The notes under the pieces were generated by a model. The model was not told the DNA's origin. It searched no databases and was given only the letters and a program-made list of their open reading frames with translations. A program made the position numbers and the translations under genes. From the NCBI GenBank assembly GCA_938083445.1, contig CALKCP010000005.1, positions 1 to 64,000 on the forward strand: a stretch of DNA of 64,000 nt, given 5' to 3'. This DNA is from an uncultured Ulvibacter sp. GTDB lineage: Bacteria; Bacteroidota; Bacteroidia; Flavobacteriales; Flavobacteriaceae. Positions 17,256 through 26,773 of the stretch are shown one piece after another (position 1 is the first letter of the stretch; each line of letters opens with the position of its first letter).

Positions 17256-17672
17256 CTAAATTGTGTGCTTTTTACTATACCAAACGAGGAAAATACCAAC
17301 AGTCGTAACAGATATTGGTAGTATTAATTGACTAGAATCTACATTTTCCATTATTCCGCTAATGGCGAATATGTAGACCTGATGCGCTATGATTCCTAGC
17401 AGCGAAACTATGAATAGGTTCGTTGTCCATTTTCTTTGTAATAGGAACCCGATCGAACCAAAAAGTCCAGCAAGTACTGCGAGAAAAAAGGCAGCAGTCG
17501 CCCAAGCCGGTTTGTTTTCATACATTTCCCTTTCGACTTGAGGTAATACTGCTTTCATATCATCGGTCATAAGAACTTCGGTCAAAAAGGAGGTTAGACC
17601 CATAATATTCCAAAGCAAGGCAAGGAAACCAATAACCCAATACCGGAGACTTGTTTTTTTCGAGAAAGACAT
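17256..17672 (-). CDS. Small four-TM membrane protein of unknown function
   Basis: A 138-residue protein with four predicted TM segments (about 11-30, 57-77, 83-103 and 112-131) and a polar loop between the first two (DDMKAVLPQVEREMYENKP). Short charged termini. No family recognised with confidence. It stands alone on the minus strand between the OmpA/HhH pair and a divergent DUF2461 gene. Confidence 0.78.
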   Translation of the reverse strand: MSFSKKTSLRYWVIGFLALLWNIMGLTSFLTEVLMTDDMKAVLPQVEREMYENKPAWATAAFFLAVLAGLFGSIGFLLQRKWTTNLFIVSLLGIIAHQVYIFAISGIMENVDSSQLILPISVTTVGIFLVWYSKKHTI

Positions 17673-17814
17673 TTTAGATTTTTATTAAGATGGTCATCAA
17701 TAAATATATTCATTTTATTAGAAAATCTGTTCTTTCTAACTTTTAAAATTAGCTATTGATTATTAGATTCCGTAATTTCATACTTCATTAGGTATAAAAA
17801 TTAGCTAGTTAAAA

Positions 17815-18492
17815 ATGAGCACTATCCCCAAATCAGCGTTTAAGTTCCTTGAAAAACTAAAGAAAAATAACCATCGGGAATGGATGCAGGAAAACAAAAA
17901 AGAGTACTTAGATGGTGAACAAATATTAAAAAAATTCTATGCCCAAGTTGAAGCAGAACTGAATAAAGAGGACGATATTGCTAAGTTAAAGGTGTTTAGG
18001 ATTCATAGAGACGTTCGCTTTAGTAAGAACAAAACACCGTACAATGTTCATCGCAGCGTTAGTTTTAGTAGAACGGGAGCTCATAGAAGAGGAGGCTACT
18101 ACCTTAGATTAGAACCTGGAAACTCCTATATGGCTGGTGGATTCTTTTCGCCAGAATCTGCCGACCTCTTGAGAATTCGAAAAGAGTTTGAAATGGACGC
18201 TACTGAAATCAGAGATGTTTTGAAGCAACCGGAGTTTGACCAGGCCTTTCATGGGTTTGTCGAAACTTATGCTGTAAAAACTGCACCAAGAGGTTTCAAT
18301 AAGGAGGACCCGAACATTGATTTAATTAAATTGAAGGGCTACATAGTATCTCATAAATTTACAGATGCGGAGGTTTTCTCACCAAAATTTAAAGACAATC
18401 TCGTAAAACATTTCTTGTTACTGAGACCCTTCTTTGATTATATGAGTGAAATCTTAACAACCGATTTAAATGGGGTTTCGACCATTGATTGA
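17815..18492 (+). CDS. DUF2461-family protein
   Basis: A 225-residue protein matching the DUF2461/TIGR02453 pattern: FLEKLKKNNHREWMQENKKE near the N-terminus, RIHRDVRFSKNKTPYN (about 62-77) and a GGYYLRLEPGNSYMAGGFF stretch. No signal peptide. The family is widespread in Bacteroidota and has no established biochemical role. It is divergent from the small membrane protein gene and convergent with the helical protein at 18573. Confidence 0.9.
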   Translation: MSTIPKSAFKFLEKLKKNNHREWMQENKKEYLDGEQILKKFYAQVEAELNKEDDIAKLKVFRIHRDVRFSKNKTPYNVHRSVSFSRTGAHRRGGYYLRLEPGNSYMAGGFFSPESADLLRIRKEFEMDATEIRDVLKQPEFDQAFHGFVETYAVKTAPRGFNKEDPNIDLIKLKGYIVSHKFTDAEVFSPKFKDNLVKHFLLLRPFFDYMSEILTTDLNGVSTID

Positions 18493-18572
18493 TCTTAGAC
18501 CTCATTAGAGTAAACGATCATTCAAATTTGAAATACAACATGATAGCGTCAAATTGATAAAAACATCTCAAG

Positions 18573-18971
18573 TTAGGCGTGTTCCAACAATTGAATATTA
18601 CTTTTAATGCGCTCTTTTATAAGGTTCATCATGCGTTTGTTTAAAGCAGAATAGTTTTGAGTATATGCCTTATATTCCTGAAGTGTAAACTGACCAATTA
18701 TAATACCCTTTAGGGAACTCCTAAACTTCGAGTCTCTGAGAATAGCGTGCTCTACAAAATCAAGACGCTTTTGAACAGAAAGGCCGTAAAAGACATTTTT
18801 ATGCCTACGAACATATTCCTTAAAAACAGCAAGGAGCAAGTCATTTTGAAGCTTAGCAACGGGTCTTAACGTTGCGTTTTGAAAACATTCATCATCAGAC
18901 ATCATAGCAGTGACCTTTGCTGAAGGAATTTCTGGGCGAATGATAGGGAGGGAGGTGTCGCGGGTTTCCAT
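18573..18971 (-). CDS. Conserved helical cytoplasmic protein of unknown function
   Basis: A 132-residue, mostly helical protein rich in Lys and Arg with a distinctive centre (FKEYVRRHKNVFYGLSVQKR, then LRDSKFRSSLKGIIIGQFTL). No signal peptide, TM or metal-binding pattern. I recall close relatives across Flavobacteriaceae but no demonstrated function, and nothing in the residues supports an enzyme name. Solitary gene. Confidence 0.75.
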   Translation of the reverse strand: METRDTSLPIIRPEIPSAKVTAMMSDDECFQNATLRPVAKLQNDLLLAVFKEYVRRHKNVFYGLSVQKRLDFVEHAILRDSKFRSSLKGIIIGQFTLQEYKAYTQNYSALNKRMMNLIKERIKSNIQLLEHA

Positions 18972-19112
18972 GGGGGTTCATGTTTCTTTAAAGGTACCTA
19001 ATTAGACAGTAATTGTACTTTTAAAAAAAGTAAGTTATAAACATTCATTTAAACAATTATTAAGGGGCTCGTGCAGATACAAACCCCTAAAAGATACTTT
19101 TGTTCTTATAGA

Positions 19113-22100
19113 TTAGTCTTTTTTCAAAAACGCCTCCTTCGATTTAATGGTTGGCTTAGCAATGCTGTTCTTCACTAAAAAGGCATCGAACTTTTTACCC
19201 TCTTTATCCAATATTGCAGTGTATTGTTTTTTTGCTGTTTCGAGTTCTTCGGAAATTAATTCAAAATTGAGCCTATACCCACCTGAAACGCGATCAAAAG
19301 TAGTAGCCACATTACTATAAAGTTCTCCCATTTTCTCCCGCAACTCTGGATCTGCAGAAGCCACATAGTTGTCTCCTGTTGTAATGACAAGAGTTTTACG
19401 CAGCTCTTCCAAAACATTATTTAACTTGTCTGCAACTTTTGCGCCTTTAGGATTGTCTTTAACCACCTCTTTCGCCTTCGATTGGATAGTATTTATCTCA
19501 TAAACCAAATAGGCCAAATCTTCAACCATAGTAAACAAAGTAGCGGTTAGAGCCTCTTGTTCTTTCCTTTCTTCTATAGTAGTAATAGCCTTTTTATCGT
19601 AGGCCGTTTCAATAATGTGTTCGAATTGATCTTTACCTTTGGTTATTACGACCTTGTACTTTCCAGCAGGAGCTCTTGGAGAAGTAAAACCTCCGAAAGA
19701 TAAGGTCTTTGCTTGCGCCATCTTTGGATTACTCGTATTAAAATTCCAGTTAACTACATTAATCCCTTTTGATTTACCGGGATCAAGAGACGTAATTTTA
19801 TTGCCTGCCATGTCTTGTACTTCCATGGACATTTTTCCAAATGTATGCCTCTTCTTGAGGTAGTATACAATGCGAGCGGCACTACTTCTGTTATTTCCCA
19901 CGAATTCAGTCTCTGCTCCAAAACTTCCTGAGAACCCACTTTCTTCTGTCATTTCAAATGGTTTCGTTTCAAAGAAGTGTAATTTTTTGGATAAAACCTC
20001 TTGATTTAATTCTCTTAGTGGACTAATGTCATCAATTATAATAACCCCGCGTCCATGAGTTCCCATAACGATATCATTGGTTTTTTTCTGAAGATCTACA
20101 AAATGAACTGCCACTAAAGGCATGTTGTTTGTAAAATGAGACCAGGTGTCTCCTCCATCAATTGTAACATAGAGTCCGAATTCCGTTCCTAAAAATAAAA
20201 GGTCCTCATTTACATAATCTTCCTGAATATTTCTAACAAAAGCTTTTGGGTTAATGTCATCACTAATAATAGACTTCCAAGTCTTACCAAAATCAGAAGT
20301 CTTCAAGGTATATGGTTTCATATCTCCGCTAGTATGCCCTTCAAATACCGCATAAGCGATTCCTTTTCCATGCGAACTGGCCTCAATATGATACACCCAG
20401 GTATTCTTTGGGATTCCAATTAGATTAGGGGTTACATTCTCCCAAGAGCTCCCACCATTGATAGAAATCTGAACATTTCCATCATCCGTTCCTACCCAAA
20501 GAATGTTTTTATCTAATGGCGATTCAGCAATTGTAAATATGGTGGTATGATTCTCGGCGCCACTATTATCAACTGACAAACCACCCGAATTAGATTGATC
20601 CTGTTTGGTTTTGTCATTGGTTGTTAAGTCTGGGGAGATTATTTCCCAATTATCACCCATATCGTCCGAGCGATGCACAAACTGACTTCCCATATAGAAC
20701 CTGTCTGGCACGTGAGCACTTACTGCCATGGGTGCATTCCAATTAAATCGTAATTTAGGATCTCCCTTTTTAGGAAGCGGCTGAATCGTTTTAGTTCTAT
20801 TCTTATCGACATCATACCTCCAAACGTTTGCAGCTCCTTGCATTTCTGAATAAATAATATTTTTTGTTGGGTGTTTCAAAACACGAAAGCCATCACCGTA
20901 ACCCACACTATTCCAATCGCGAGCATTTACGCCACCCGGAGAGGAAGACGGTCCATACCAAGAACCATTATCTTGTAATCCTCCGTACACATTATAGGGT
21001 TCTGCATCATCAACACTTATGTGATAAAACTGAGAAAGAGGCAGGTTTTGAACTATCTCAAAAGTGGAGCCACCGTCCCAAGACCTATATACACCTCCAT
21101 CAGTTCCAGAATAAATAATATCACTGTTGTGAATATCAAAAATGATGTCGTGAATATCACTGTGCATATTTCCAAGTGACTTAAAGGTTTTACCTCCGTC
21201 ACGGCTAATTGAACCACTCAAACCCCCTTTGAGAATGATATCAGGATTTCTTGGGTCTACCGTAATCCTTGAAAAATAGAAAGGACGCACGGTGAGCCCA
21301 AAATCACTATTTAGGTGTTCCCAGTTTGCACCGGCATCGACAGACTTCCATAGTCCATTGGTGCTTTTTTCGCCAGTTTCAATAACAGCATATAAAATGT
21401 TTGTGTCACTCGGTGCTAAAGCAATCCCGATTCTACCTAATTTACCGGTAGGCATGTTTTTTTGAATTTTATCCCAGGTGACTCCAGCATCCACAGACTT
21501 GTATATGGCACTATTTTCTCCACCAGATTCAAACCCCCAACCGCTGCGTCGAAACTGCCACATCGAAGCGTATAGAACGTTTGGATCGTTTGGATCCATA
21601 ATAACATCGGCAGCACCTGTTGATGGTCCCATATAGAGTATTTTGTCCCATGTTTCCCCGCCATTTGTTGTCTTATACACCCCACGTTCTTCACTATCAC
21701 TCCATAAAGCACCTAGAACCCCTACGTAGATTTCATTTGTATTTTGTGGGTTGATAACAACAGAAGCAATGCGTTCACTATTTTCGAAACCCATTTTTTT
21801 CCAATTCGCACCACCATCGGTAGTTTTATAGAGTCCATCACCTATAGTTACTGAATTTCTTGTCCAAGTTTCTCCCGTTCCTACCCATAGTATTTCATCT
21901 GGATTTTTCGGGTCTAATGTAACCACTCCAATCGATTGTACGTGATCGTCGAAGATAGGGCTGAAGGTGGCTCCACCGTCACCAGATTTCCAAACGCCTC
22001 CACCTGCTGTACCTGCATATAGAATACGTGCATTGGTAGGATGCTTTTCTAAGTCATTAATTCGCCCGCTCATTAGAGCTGGACCAATATGTCTCGCGTT

Positions 22101-22202
22101 CATGTCACCAAATAATTGTTTTCCTTTTAACGAATTATCTTGTGCATGCGATGCTATTGGAAGCAACCCGAGTGCAATACATAGCGTAATGAGTTTTTTC
22201 AT
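19113..22202 (-). CDS. Secreted BNR/sortilin-type beta-propeller protein
   Basis: A 1029-residue exported protein with signal peptide MKKLITLCIALGLLPIASHAQ. Residues about 30-760 form repeated propeller blades with Asp-box/BNR motifs (SGDGGATF, TTDGGANWKK, TTNGGETWDK, SVDAGANWEH, SRDGGKTFKS, SWDGGSTFEI, TIDGGDTWSH). The remaining 270 residues contain an Ig-like beta segment (SPRAPAGKYKVVI) and a helical C-terminus (KAKEVVKDNPKGAKVADKLN). Relatives are often labelled glycosyl hydrolase or VPS10 domain protein, but no catalytic residues can be assigned. No T9SS sorting domain is seen, so it is probably periplasmic or outer-membrane-associated. Confidence 0.88.
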   Translation of the reverse strand: MKKLITLCIALGLLPIASHAQDNSLKGKQLFGDMNARHIGPALMSGRINDLEKHPTNARILYAGTAGGGVWKSGDGGATFSPIFDDHVQSIGVVTLDPKNPDEILWVGTGETWTRNSVTIGDGLYKTTDGGANWKKMGFENSERIASVVINPQNTNEIYVGVLGALWSDSEERGVYKTTNGGETWDKILYMGPSTGAADVIMDPNDPNVLYASMWQFRRSGWGFESGGENSAIYKSVDAGVTWDKIQKNMPTGKLGRIGIALAPSDTNILYAVIETGEKSTNGLWKSVDAGANWEHLNSDFGLTVRPFYFSRITVDPRNPDIILKGGLSGSISRDGGKTFKSLGNMHSDIHDIIFDIHNSDIIYSGTDGGVYRSWDGGSTFEIVQNLPLSQFYHISVDDAEPYNVYGGLQDNGSWYGPSSSPGGVNARDWNSVGYGDGFRVLKHPTKNIIYSEMQGAANVWRYDVDKNRTKTIQPLPKKGDPKLRFNWNAPMAVSAHVPDRFYMGSQFVHRSDDMGDNWEIISPDLTTNDKTKQDQSNSGGLSVDNSGAENHTTIFTIAESPLDKNILWVGTDDGNVQISINGGSSWENVTPNLIGIPKNTWVYHIEASSHGKGIAYAVFEGHTSGDMKPYTLKTSDFGKTWKSIISDDINPKAFVRNIQEDYVNEDLLFLGTEFGLYVTIDGGDTWSHFTNNMPLVAVHFVDLQKKTNDIVMGTHGRGVIIIDDISPLRELNQEVLSKKLHFFETKPFEMTEESGFSGSFGAETEFVGNNRSSAARIVYYLKKRHTFGKMSMEVQDMAGNKITSLDPGKSKGINVVNWNFNTSNPKMAQAKTLSFGGFTSPRAPAGKYKVVITKGKDQFEHIIETAYDKKAITTIEERKEQEALTATLFTMVEDLAYLVYEINTIQSKAKEVVKDNPKGAKVADKLNNVLEELRKTLVITTGDNYVASADPELREKMGELYSNVATTFDRVSGGYRLNFELISEELETAKKQYTAILDKEGKKFDAFLVKNSIAKPTIKSKEAFLKKD

Positions 22203-22225
22203 TTGTTTGGATTTAGGTTAAAAAA

Positions 22226-22247
22226 AATCCCCGACAAGCGAGGATTA
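22226..22247 (-). terminator. Terminator of the LolA-like gene
   Basis: On the minus strand a GC-containing hairpin (AATCCTCG ... CGGGGATT, positions 22246-22226) with loop CTTGT and one mismatch is followed by a run of eight T. It lies 19 nt after the stop of the 22266-23051 gene and before the propeller gene. Confidence 0.65.
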
Positions 22248-22265
22248 TTTTGTTAAAAATTGAAT

Positions 22266-23051
22266 TTATTTTTTTTCTACGTCAGCAGGGGCTGCCGTTT
22301 CAGGAAAAGCAAACATTGACAATTCAACTTCTGGATTGACAACTATTTCTTTTATCGCGATACCTTGCCCTTGCATGGATAATGCAAAAGGAAAGTATAA
22401 GCCATTTACCTCTTGGTAATCGCTATATGTTGAAACGCCCATTTGACCTTTCATAGGTCCTTCTCTCATTTCAGTTTCAACGGCGATTGGAACAAAGTTT
22501 TCAGTGTCAAAATAATGAAAAGAGACATTAGGAACCTCAGTTCCATTGAGCATCACTGGTTGCTGCGTTAATTTAATTTTAAATGTTTCAGCACCGTCCT
22601 TCGTTTCAGTACCTAACAATGCCACAGTAAATCCTTTTTCTTTGTAATTGAAGAACGGAGAAGGAAAATCGTAGGCTTGTTTTTTCATATTTTCTGTAGA
22701 CTCTGCATCGCTTTTTTCTGGCAACATAGTCATAAAGTTCGTTGTCCACAGGGTTTCACCATCAAAGGAGTATTGGGTCATACTTTGTCCTTGAATATTT
22801 ATTTTAAGCAGTTGCTTACCATCCTTCATTTGATACATTTCGATTGGAATTTCCATTCCTTGAGCATTTGCCGAACCACTCATTTTCATACCTTGAAGAG
22901 CTCCCCAGGCTTCCATGCCGCCTGTATTTTCAAAGTAATTAGCAATAATTTGGTCTGCTGTGAAGTTTGATGAACTATCATCTGATTGGGCTGTCATTGG
23001 TGCAACAGCTAATAAAACAAGTGTACTAAGTAGGAGTTTGATATTTTTCAT
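22266..23051 (-). CDS. Secreted LolA/outer-membrane-lipoprotein-sorting-like protein
   Basis: A 261-residue protein with signal peptide (MKNIKLLLSTLVLLAVAPMTAQ). The body has the alternating beta pattern of the LolA/LolB-like fold: ENTGGMEAWGALQGMKMSGS, YSFDGETLWTTN, VALLGTETKDGAETFKIKL and FHYFDTENFVPIAVETEM. Many Bacteroidota proteins with this fold are called outer membrane lipoprotein-sorting proteins, but the lipoprotein-carrier function is unproven here. Upstream neighbour of the propeller gene on the same strand, separated by a terminator. Confidence 0.8.
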   Translation of the reverse strand: MKNIKLLLSTLVLLAVAPMTAQSDDSSSNFTADQIIANYFENTGGMEAWGALQGMKMSGSANAQGMEIPIEMYQMKDGKQLLKINIQGQSMTQYSFDGETLWTTNFMTMLPEKSDAESTENMKKQAYDFPSPFFNYKEKGFTVALLGTETKDGAETFKIKLTQQPVMLNGTEVPNVSFHYFDTENFVPIAVETEMREGPMKGQMGVSTYSDYQEVNGLYFPFALSMQGQGIAIKEIVVNPEVELSMFAFPETAAPADVEKK

Positions 23052-23171
23052 AAAGTTACTTTTAGATTTTGACGTAAAAGTAAGACTCTAGATATTTGAT
23101 TTTGTTACAATTTTCTTAAAATTATTAAATATTTATTAAACGTGTGCGCTTTTACTTCTGTTTCGGGAACC

Positions 23172-24437
23172 CTAAACAGTGGTGTTCTGAAAGTCTTGTC
23201 CTGTAGGAAGCTCGAAAACCTCTAATTTGAAATAGGGAAGAGCAGCCAATAAATGATCAAAAATATTAGCCTGAATTGACTCATAGTTTTCCCATTTTTT
23301 ATCGTTGCTAAAACAGTATATCTCAATTGGGATGCCCTGATTTGTTGGACTAAGGTGGCGTACCATTAAAAACATCTCCTTGTTAATAGCGGGGTTGTTT
23401 CTTAAATAGGTATCAATGTATTTTCTAAAAACACCGAGGTTTGTTTGGTTTCTCCCATTAAGAAGCAACTCTTTGTTCACATGACGCTCGTTGTTATCCT
23501 TTACAATATCTAACTGGCGATGCTCGATATAGTCTGTTACATATTCTATTTTCTTAAGCGCTTCAATATCACTTTCAGAAATAAAAGAAATAGAACTCTG
23601 TTTGATGAAAATGGATCTTTTTATACGTCTTCCTGGAGATTCTTCCATGCCACGCCAATTTTGAAAAGAATCTGAAATGAGACTATAGGTGGGAATTGTC
23701 GTAAAAGTATTGTCAAAATTCTGTACCCTTAGTGTTGCCAAATTGATTTCAATTACCGTACCATCTGCCCCAAATTTACTAAAGGTAATCCAGTCACCAA
23801 TTCTTACGATATCGTTTACCGAAATTTGAATGCTTGCTACAAACCCAAGAATTGTGTCTCTAAAGATGAGCAATAGAGCCGCAGAAGTCGCACCTAATGT
23901 TGTTAAGCTGATAATTGAATATCCAGTGAGCTCATTAATGATTAAAAAGGTAGCGACTCCCCAAGCAAAAATCATAAGTACTTGACTATAGCTGTCTAGT
24001 GGTTTATCCCTGAACCGATCTATTGTTTTTAAATACCTTTCGGTGGTTCTTAAAACACTTCTAAATACAAAAACAGCAAGAACAATAAGGTATACATCGG
24101 CTGCATTCACTAAAAATTGAGAAATAAACTCATAGGCTTTGAATATTTTAGGAGCCACATATAGAATGAATACAATTGGTATAATATGTGCGACAAAACG
24201 CGGAAAATTACTCTCCACTAAAAAATTATCAAAGGAGGTTTTTGTCTTACTACTAAAAATTCTAAAAGAGTGAACGATTATTTTTCTCGTAATAATGTCC
24301 AATAAAATCACAAAAAAAATAAAAATTATACTATTTGTAAGGGTACTTAGTAGTACCGAAGTTGAACTTGCCATTCCGAGCTTAACGAAGTATACGTTAA
24401 ACCAATCGAAATAATATTCTATTGAGGTAGCATTCAT
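23172..24437 (-). CDS. MscS-type mechanosensitive channel family protein
   Basis: A 421-residue membrane protein with about five TM segments, then the MscS core. The pore-lining helix is SLTTLGATSAALLLIFRDTI (about 176-195), followed by the beta domain (DIVRIGDWITFSKFGADGTV, then INLATLRVQNFDNTFTTIP) and a C-terminal alpha/beta domain. It has the extended N-terminus of YbdG/MSL-like members. The channel would release osmolytes on hypo-osmotic shock. Its ATG overlaps the stop of the DUF3817 gene by 4 nt, so the two are translationally coupled. Confidence 0.92.
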   Translation of the reverse strand: MNATSIEYYFDWFNVYFVKLGMASSTSVLLSTLTNSIIFIFFVILLDIITRKIIVHSFRIFSSKTKTSFDNFLVESNFPRFVAHIIPIVFILYVAPKIFKAYEFISQFLVNAADVYLIVLAVFVFRSVLRTTERYLKTIDRFRDKPLDSYSQVLMIFAWGVATFLIINELTGYSIISLTTLGATSAALLLIFRDTILGFVASIQISVNDIVRIGDWITFSKFGADGTVIEINLATLRVQNFDNTFTTIPTYSLISDSFQNWRGMEESPGRRIKRSIFIKQSSISFISESDIEALKKIEYVTDYIEHRQLDIVKDNNERHVNKELLLNGRNQTNLGVFRKYIDTYLRNNPAINKEMFLMVRHLSPTNQGIPIEIYCFSNDKKWENYESIQANIFDHLLAALPYFKLEVFELPTGQDFQNTTV

Positions 24438-24715
24438 TTTAAATAATTTCGTTCAATATAGAATGGGCCAAAAGGCAGTATAGAGCAAAATATAGCAAAG
24501 GCCAGTTGCTTGATCGTCCAATTTAATTTCTGAGAAATGTATACCGCGCCAGCTATATATAGTAAAAATAATACGCCATGAGCCATGCCTACGATTTGTA
24601 CCATTTGCGGTAAATCCCATAGGTACTTTAAAGGCATTGCAATTCCCAAAAGCAACAAAAAGGAAATAGCCTCAAGACTGCTAATTAGTTTAAAAACTCT
24701 TATTGATTTTTCCAA
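24434..24715 (-). CDS. DUF3817-family small membrane protein
   Basis: A 93-residue protein with three TM segments. The family pattern VFKLISSLEAISFLLLLGIA, then AMPLKYLW and a central GMAHGVLFLLYI are visible. Proteins of this family are known only as membrane proteins, some fused to transporters. It leads a two-gene operon with the MscS channel (4-nt ATGA overlap). Confidence 0.88.
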   Translation of the reverse strand: MEKSIRVFKLISSLEAISFLLLLGIAMPLKYLWDLPQMVQIVGMAHGVLFLLYIAGAVYISQKLNWTIKQLAFAIFCSILPFGPFYIERNYLK

Positions 24716-24732
24716 TTGATATTGATTTTATG

Positions 24733-24740
24733 CAAAGATA
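24733..24740 (-). promoter_or_regulatory. -7 box (TATCTTTG) for the DUF3817-MscS operon
   Basis: An exact TATCTTTG on the minus strand, 18 nt before the DUF3817 ATG. The predicted leader is about 13 nt. Confidence 0.55.
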
Positions 24741-25045
24741 CGGTATCAATATAGGATGAAACTTTTTTAAGTAATTTTTATTATCACATTCAAAGCTTCC
24801 GCCATACAAGAGGAACATACAAGTAGTGTAGGATCCTTTTTTTGTAGATGAAAGGCAACATTTTATTACAATTTGATGGTCTTTTTTAGGATTTATTTTT
24901 TCAACCTATCTCTTATAATCGATCTATTGCCAGAAGAAGTTCTTGTTAAAATAAAAGAGTGAAAAAGCAAGCCTTTAGCATACTAAAAACAAAGATGTAC
25001 AAGTGAATTATTAAGCATATTTTTTAGACTTTAGAACTTAGTTTG
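24741..25045. other. Intergenic region between divergent genes, no confident gene
   Basis: AT-rich spacer between the minus-strand DUF3817 operon and the plus-strand SDR gene. Its minus strand has a 31-codon open stretch without an ATG start, ending at a TAA near 24776, that reads ...KKDPTLLVCSSCMAEALNVI and could be a remnant of a lost gene. No repeats or RNA gene recognised. Confidence 0.4.
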
Positions 25046-25053
25046 TAACTTTG
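25046..25053 (+). promoter_or_regulatory. -7 box (TAACTTTG) for the SDR gene
   Basis: TAACTTTG matches TAnnTTTG, 17 nt before the ATG at 25070, giving a short leader. Confidence 0.5.
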
Positions 25054-25069
25054 AACAAACAAAATTAAT

Positions 25070-25795
25070 ATGATAAATTTAAAATCTAAAGTTGCTCTAA
25101 TCACTGGTGGCACTAAGGGAATTGGTTATTCAGTTGCTGAAAGCCTTCTGGCAGAAGGTATATCTGTTGCCATTACAGGAAGAACTGAGGAGGCAGCACA
25201 TCGCGCCGCTAAAAGCCTAAATACTAATGGAAATGATTCTGCACGTGCTATTGGACTTGCTTCAGATGTGCGAAGTTTTGAAAGCCAAATAGAAATAGTA
25301 AAATCAGTTGTTGAAGAATTTGGACAGTTGGATATCGTTATTGCCAATGCCGGAGTTGGACATTTTGCCTCTATCGTGGATCTTTCGGTTGAAAAATGGC
25401 AAGAAACGATCGACACAAATTTAACCGGAGCCTTTTATTCATTGAAGGCTAGTGTAGATGAGCTCATAAAAAACAAAGGCTACTATATTAGTATATCTAG
25501 CCTGGCAGGCACTAACTTTTTTGCGAGTGGAGCTGCATACAATGCTAGTAAATTTGGACTTACTGGTTTTTCTCAGGCGGTGATGCTAGACCTTCGAAAG
25601 CATGGCGTAAAAGTAAGTACGATAATGCCGGGGTCAGTTTCTACTTATTTTAACGGGAATGTGCCAAAAGAAAGCGATGCTTGGAAAATTCAAGGAGAAG
25701 ACATAGGCGATTTGGTACTCGGTTTATTAAAAATGAATGAGCGAACGCTCCCAAGTAAAATCGAGGTGAGACCAACCATGCCACCATCCAATTAG
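25070..25795 (+). CDS. Short-chain dehydrogenase/reductase (SDR family)
   Basis: A 241-residue classical SDR with cofactor loop TGGTKGIGYS (about 13-22), NAGVG (about 90-94), catalytic Ser in ISSLAG and the YNASK Tyr/Lys pair. The loop suggests NADP(H) or NAD(H) binding but not the substrate. It lacks the C-terminal GQxLxVDGG of FabG and ends RPTMPPSN, so it is unlikely to be the fatty-acid enzyme. Single gene with its own promoter, followed by a strong terminator shared with rpoD. Confidence 0.88.
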   Translation: MINLKSKVALITGGTKGIGYSVAESLLAEGISVAITGRTEEAAHRAAKSLNTNGNDSARAIGLASDVRSFESQIEIVKSVVEEFGQLDIVIANAGVGHFASIVDLSVEKWQETIDTNLTGAFYSLKASVDELIKNKGYYISISSLAGTNFFASGAAYNASKFGLTGFSQAVMLDLRKHGVKVSTIMPGSVSTYFNGNVPKESDAWKIQGEDIGDLVLGLLKMNERTLPSKIEVRPTMPPSN

Positions 25796-25850
25796 ATTTT
25801 GGCTGTTGATTTTAATGTAACATCTGTGGTTCCTTAAAAAACCATAAAAT

Positions 25851-25887
25851 AAAGAGGCCGCCTAATTAGATTAGGCGGCCTCTTTAT
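25851..25887. terminator. Bidirectional terminator between SDR and rpoD
   Basis: A perfect 15-bp stem AAAGAGGCCGCCTAA (25851-25865) / TTAGGCGGCCTCTTT (25871-25885) with loop TTAGA, the most stable hairpin in the window. A-rich on the left and T-rich on the right, serving both convergent genes. Confidence 0.95.
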
Positions 25888-25906
25888 ATAGTATCAACTT
25901 TAAGAA

Positions 25907-26773
25907 TTACCCTAAATAATTTTTTAGAATATGACTCTTAGACTGTTGTCTTAATCTTCTAATTGCCTTTTCGCGTATTTGTCTTACACGTTCGCGGCTT
26001 AAATCGAATGTATCTCCAATTTCCTGAAGTGACATAGCGGGCTGTCCACTTAATCCGAAGCTAAGTCTAACTACATCAGACTCTCGCGGTGAAAGTGTAT
26101 CAAGAGCACGACCTATTTCTATTCTAAGAGAATCTTGCATAAGCCCTTTATCGGGGTTTGGAGATTCACCAGAACTCATGATGTCATAAAGATTGTTTTC
26201 ATTTTCTCCTTCCTGAAATGGTGCGTCCATTGACAAACTTCTACTTGAGTTCTTCAATGCTTGCTTCACATTGCTTATTGACATATCCACTTCTAATGCA
26301 ATTTCTGCAGCTGAAGGAACACGCTCGTGAACCTGTTCTAGATGAATGGCAGCTTTTCTTATTTTATTAATATCCCCAATTTTGTTAAGAGGAAGTCTCA
26401 CTACTCTAGACTGCTCAGAAATTGCCTGAAGAATCGACTGTCGGATCCACCATACCGCATATGAAATAAATTTAAACCCTCGTGTTTCATCAAAGCGTCT
26501 AGCAGCTTTTACAAGGCCAACATTTCCTTCATTGATTAAATCTGACAAGGTAAGACCTTGATTTTGATATTGTTTTGCTACAGAAATTACAAATCGTAAA
26601 TTCGATTTAGTAAGTTTATCTAAAGCTTCTTGATCTCCTTCACGAATACGTTGGGCCAATTCTACTTCTTCTTCAGCTGTTATAAGGTCAATCTTACTTA
26701 CATCTTGCAAATAACTATTCAGAGATTTGGTTTCTCTGTTTGTAACTTGTTTCGTGATTTTGAGTTGTCTCAT
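25907..26773 (-). CDS. rpoD: Primary RNA polymerase sigma factor (Bacteroidota-type short RpoD/SigA)
   Basis: A 288-residue group-1 sigma-70 factor lacking region 1.1, the usual length of the Bacteroidota primary sigma. Region 1.2 ([20 protein letters not shown]), region 2 with core-binding and -10 recognition helix ([20 protein letters not shown], then [14 protein letters not shown]), region 3, and region 4 helix-turn-helix ([20 protein letters not shown]) are all intact. This sigma recognises TTG/TAnnTTTG promoters, which recur through this window. I found no good -7 box just upstream. Confidence 0.96.
   Translation of the reverse strand: MRQLKITKQVTNRETKSLNSYLQDVSKIDLITAEEEVELAQRIREGDQEALDKLTKSNLRFVISVAKQYQNQGLTLSDLINEGNVGLVKAARRFDETRGFKFISYAVWWIRQSILQAISEQSRVVRLPLNKIGDINKIRKAAIHLEQVHERVPSAAEIALEVDMSISNVKQALKNSSRSLSMDAPFQEGENENNLYDIMSSGESPNPDKGLMQDSLRIEIGRALDTLSPRESDVVRLSFGLSGQPAMSLQEIGDTFDLSRERVRQIREKAIRRLRQQSKSHILKNYLG

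Noticed and set aside
18523-18534. Palindrome TTCAAATTTGAA between the DUF2461 and helical-protein genes
   Set aside because: Short and fully A/T-rich apart from two pairs, in a convergent gap without a T run. Expected by chance in DNA of this composition.
10859-25795. The two SDR genes (10859 and 25070) as a recent duplication
   Set aside because: They share only family motifs. Their C-termini and overall sequences differ widely, so they are distinct SDR lineages.
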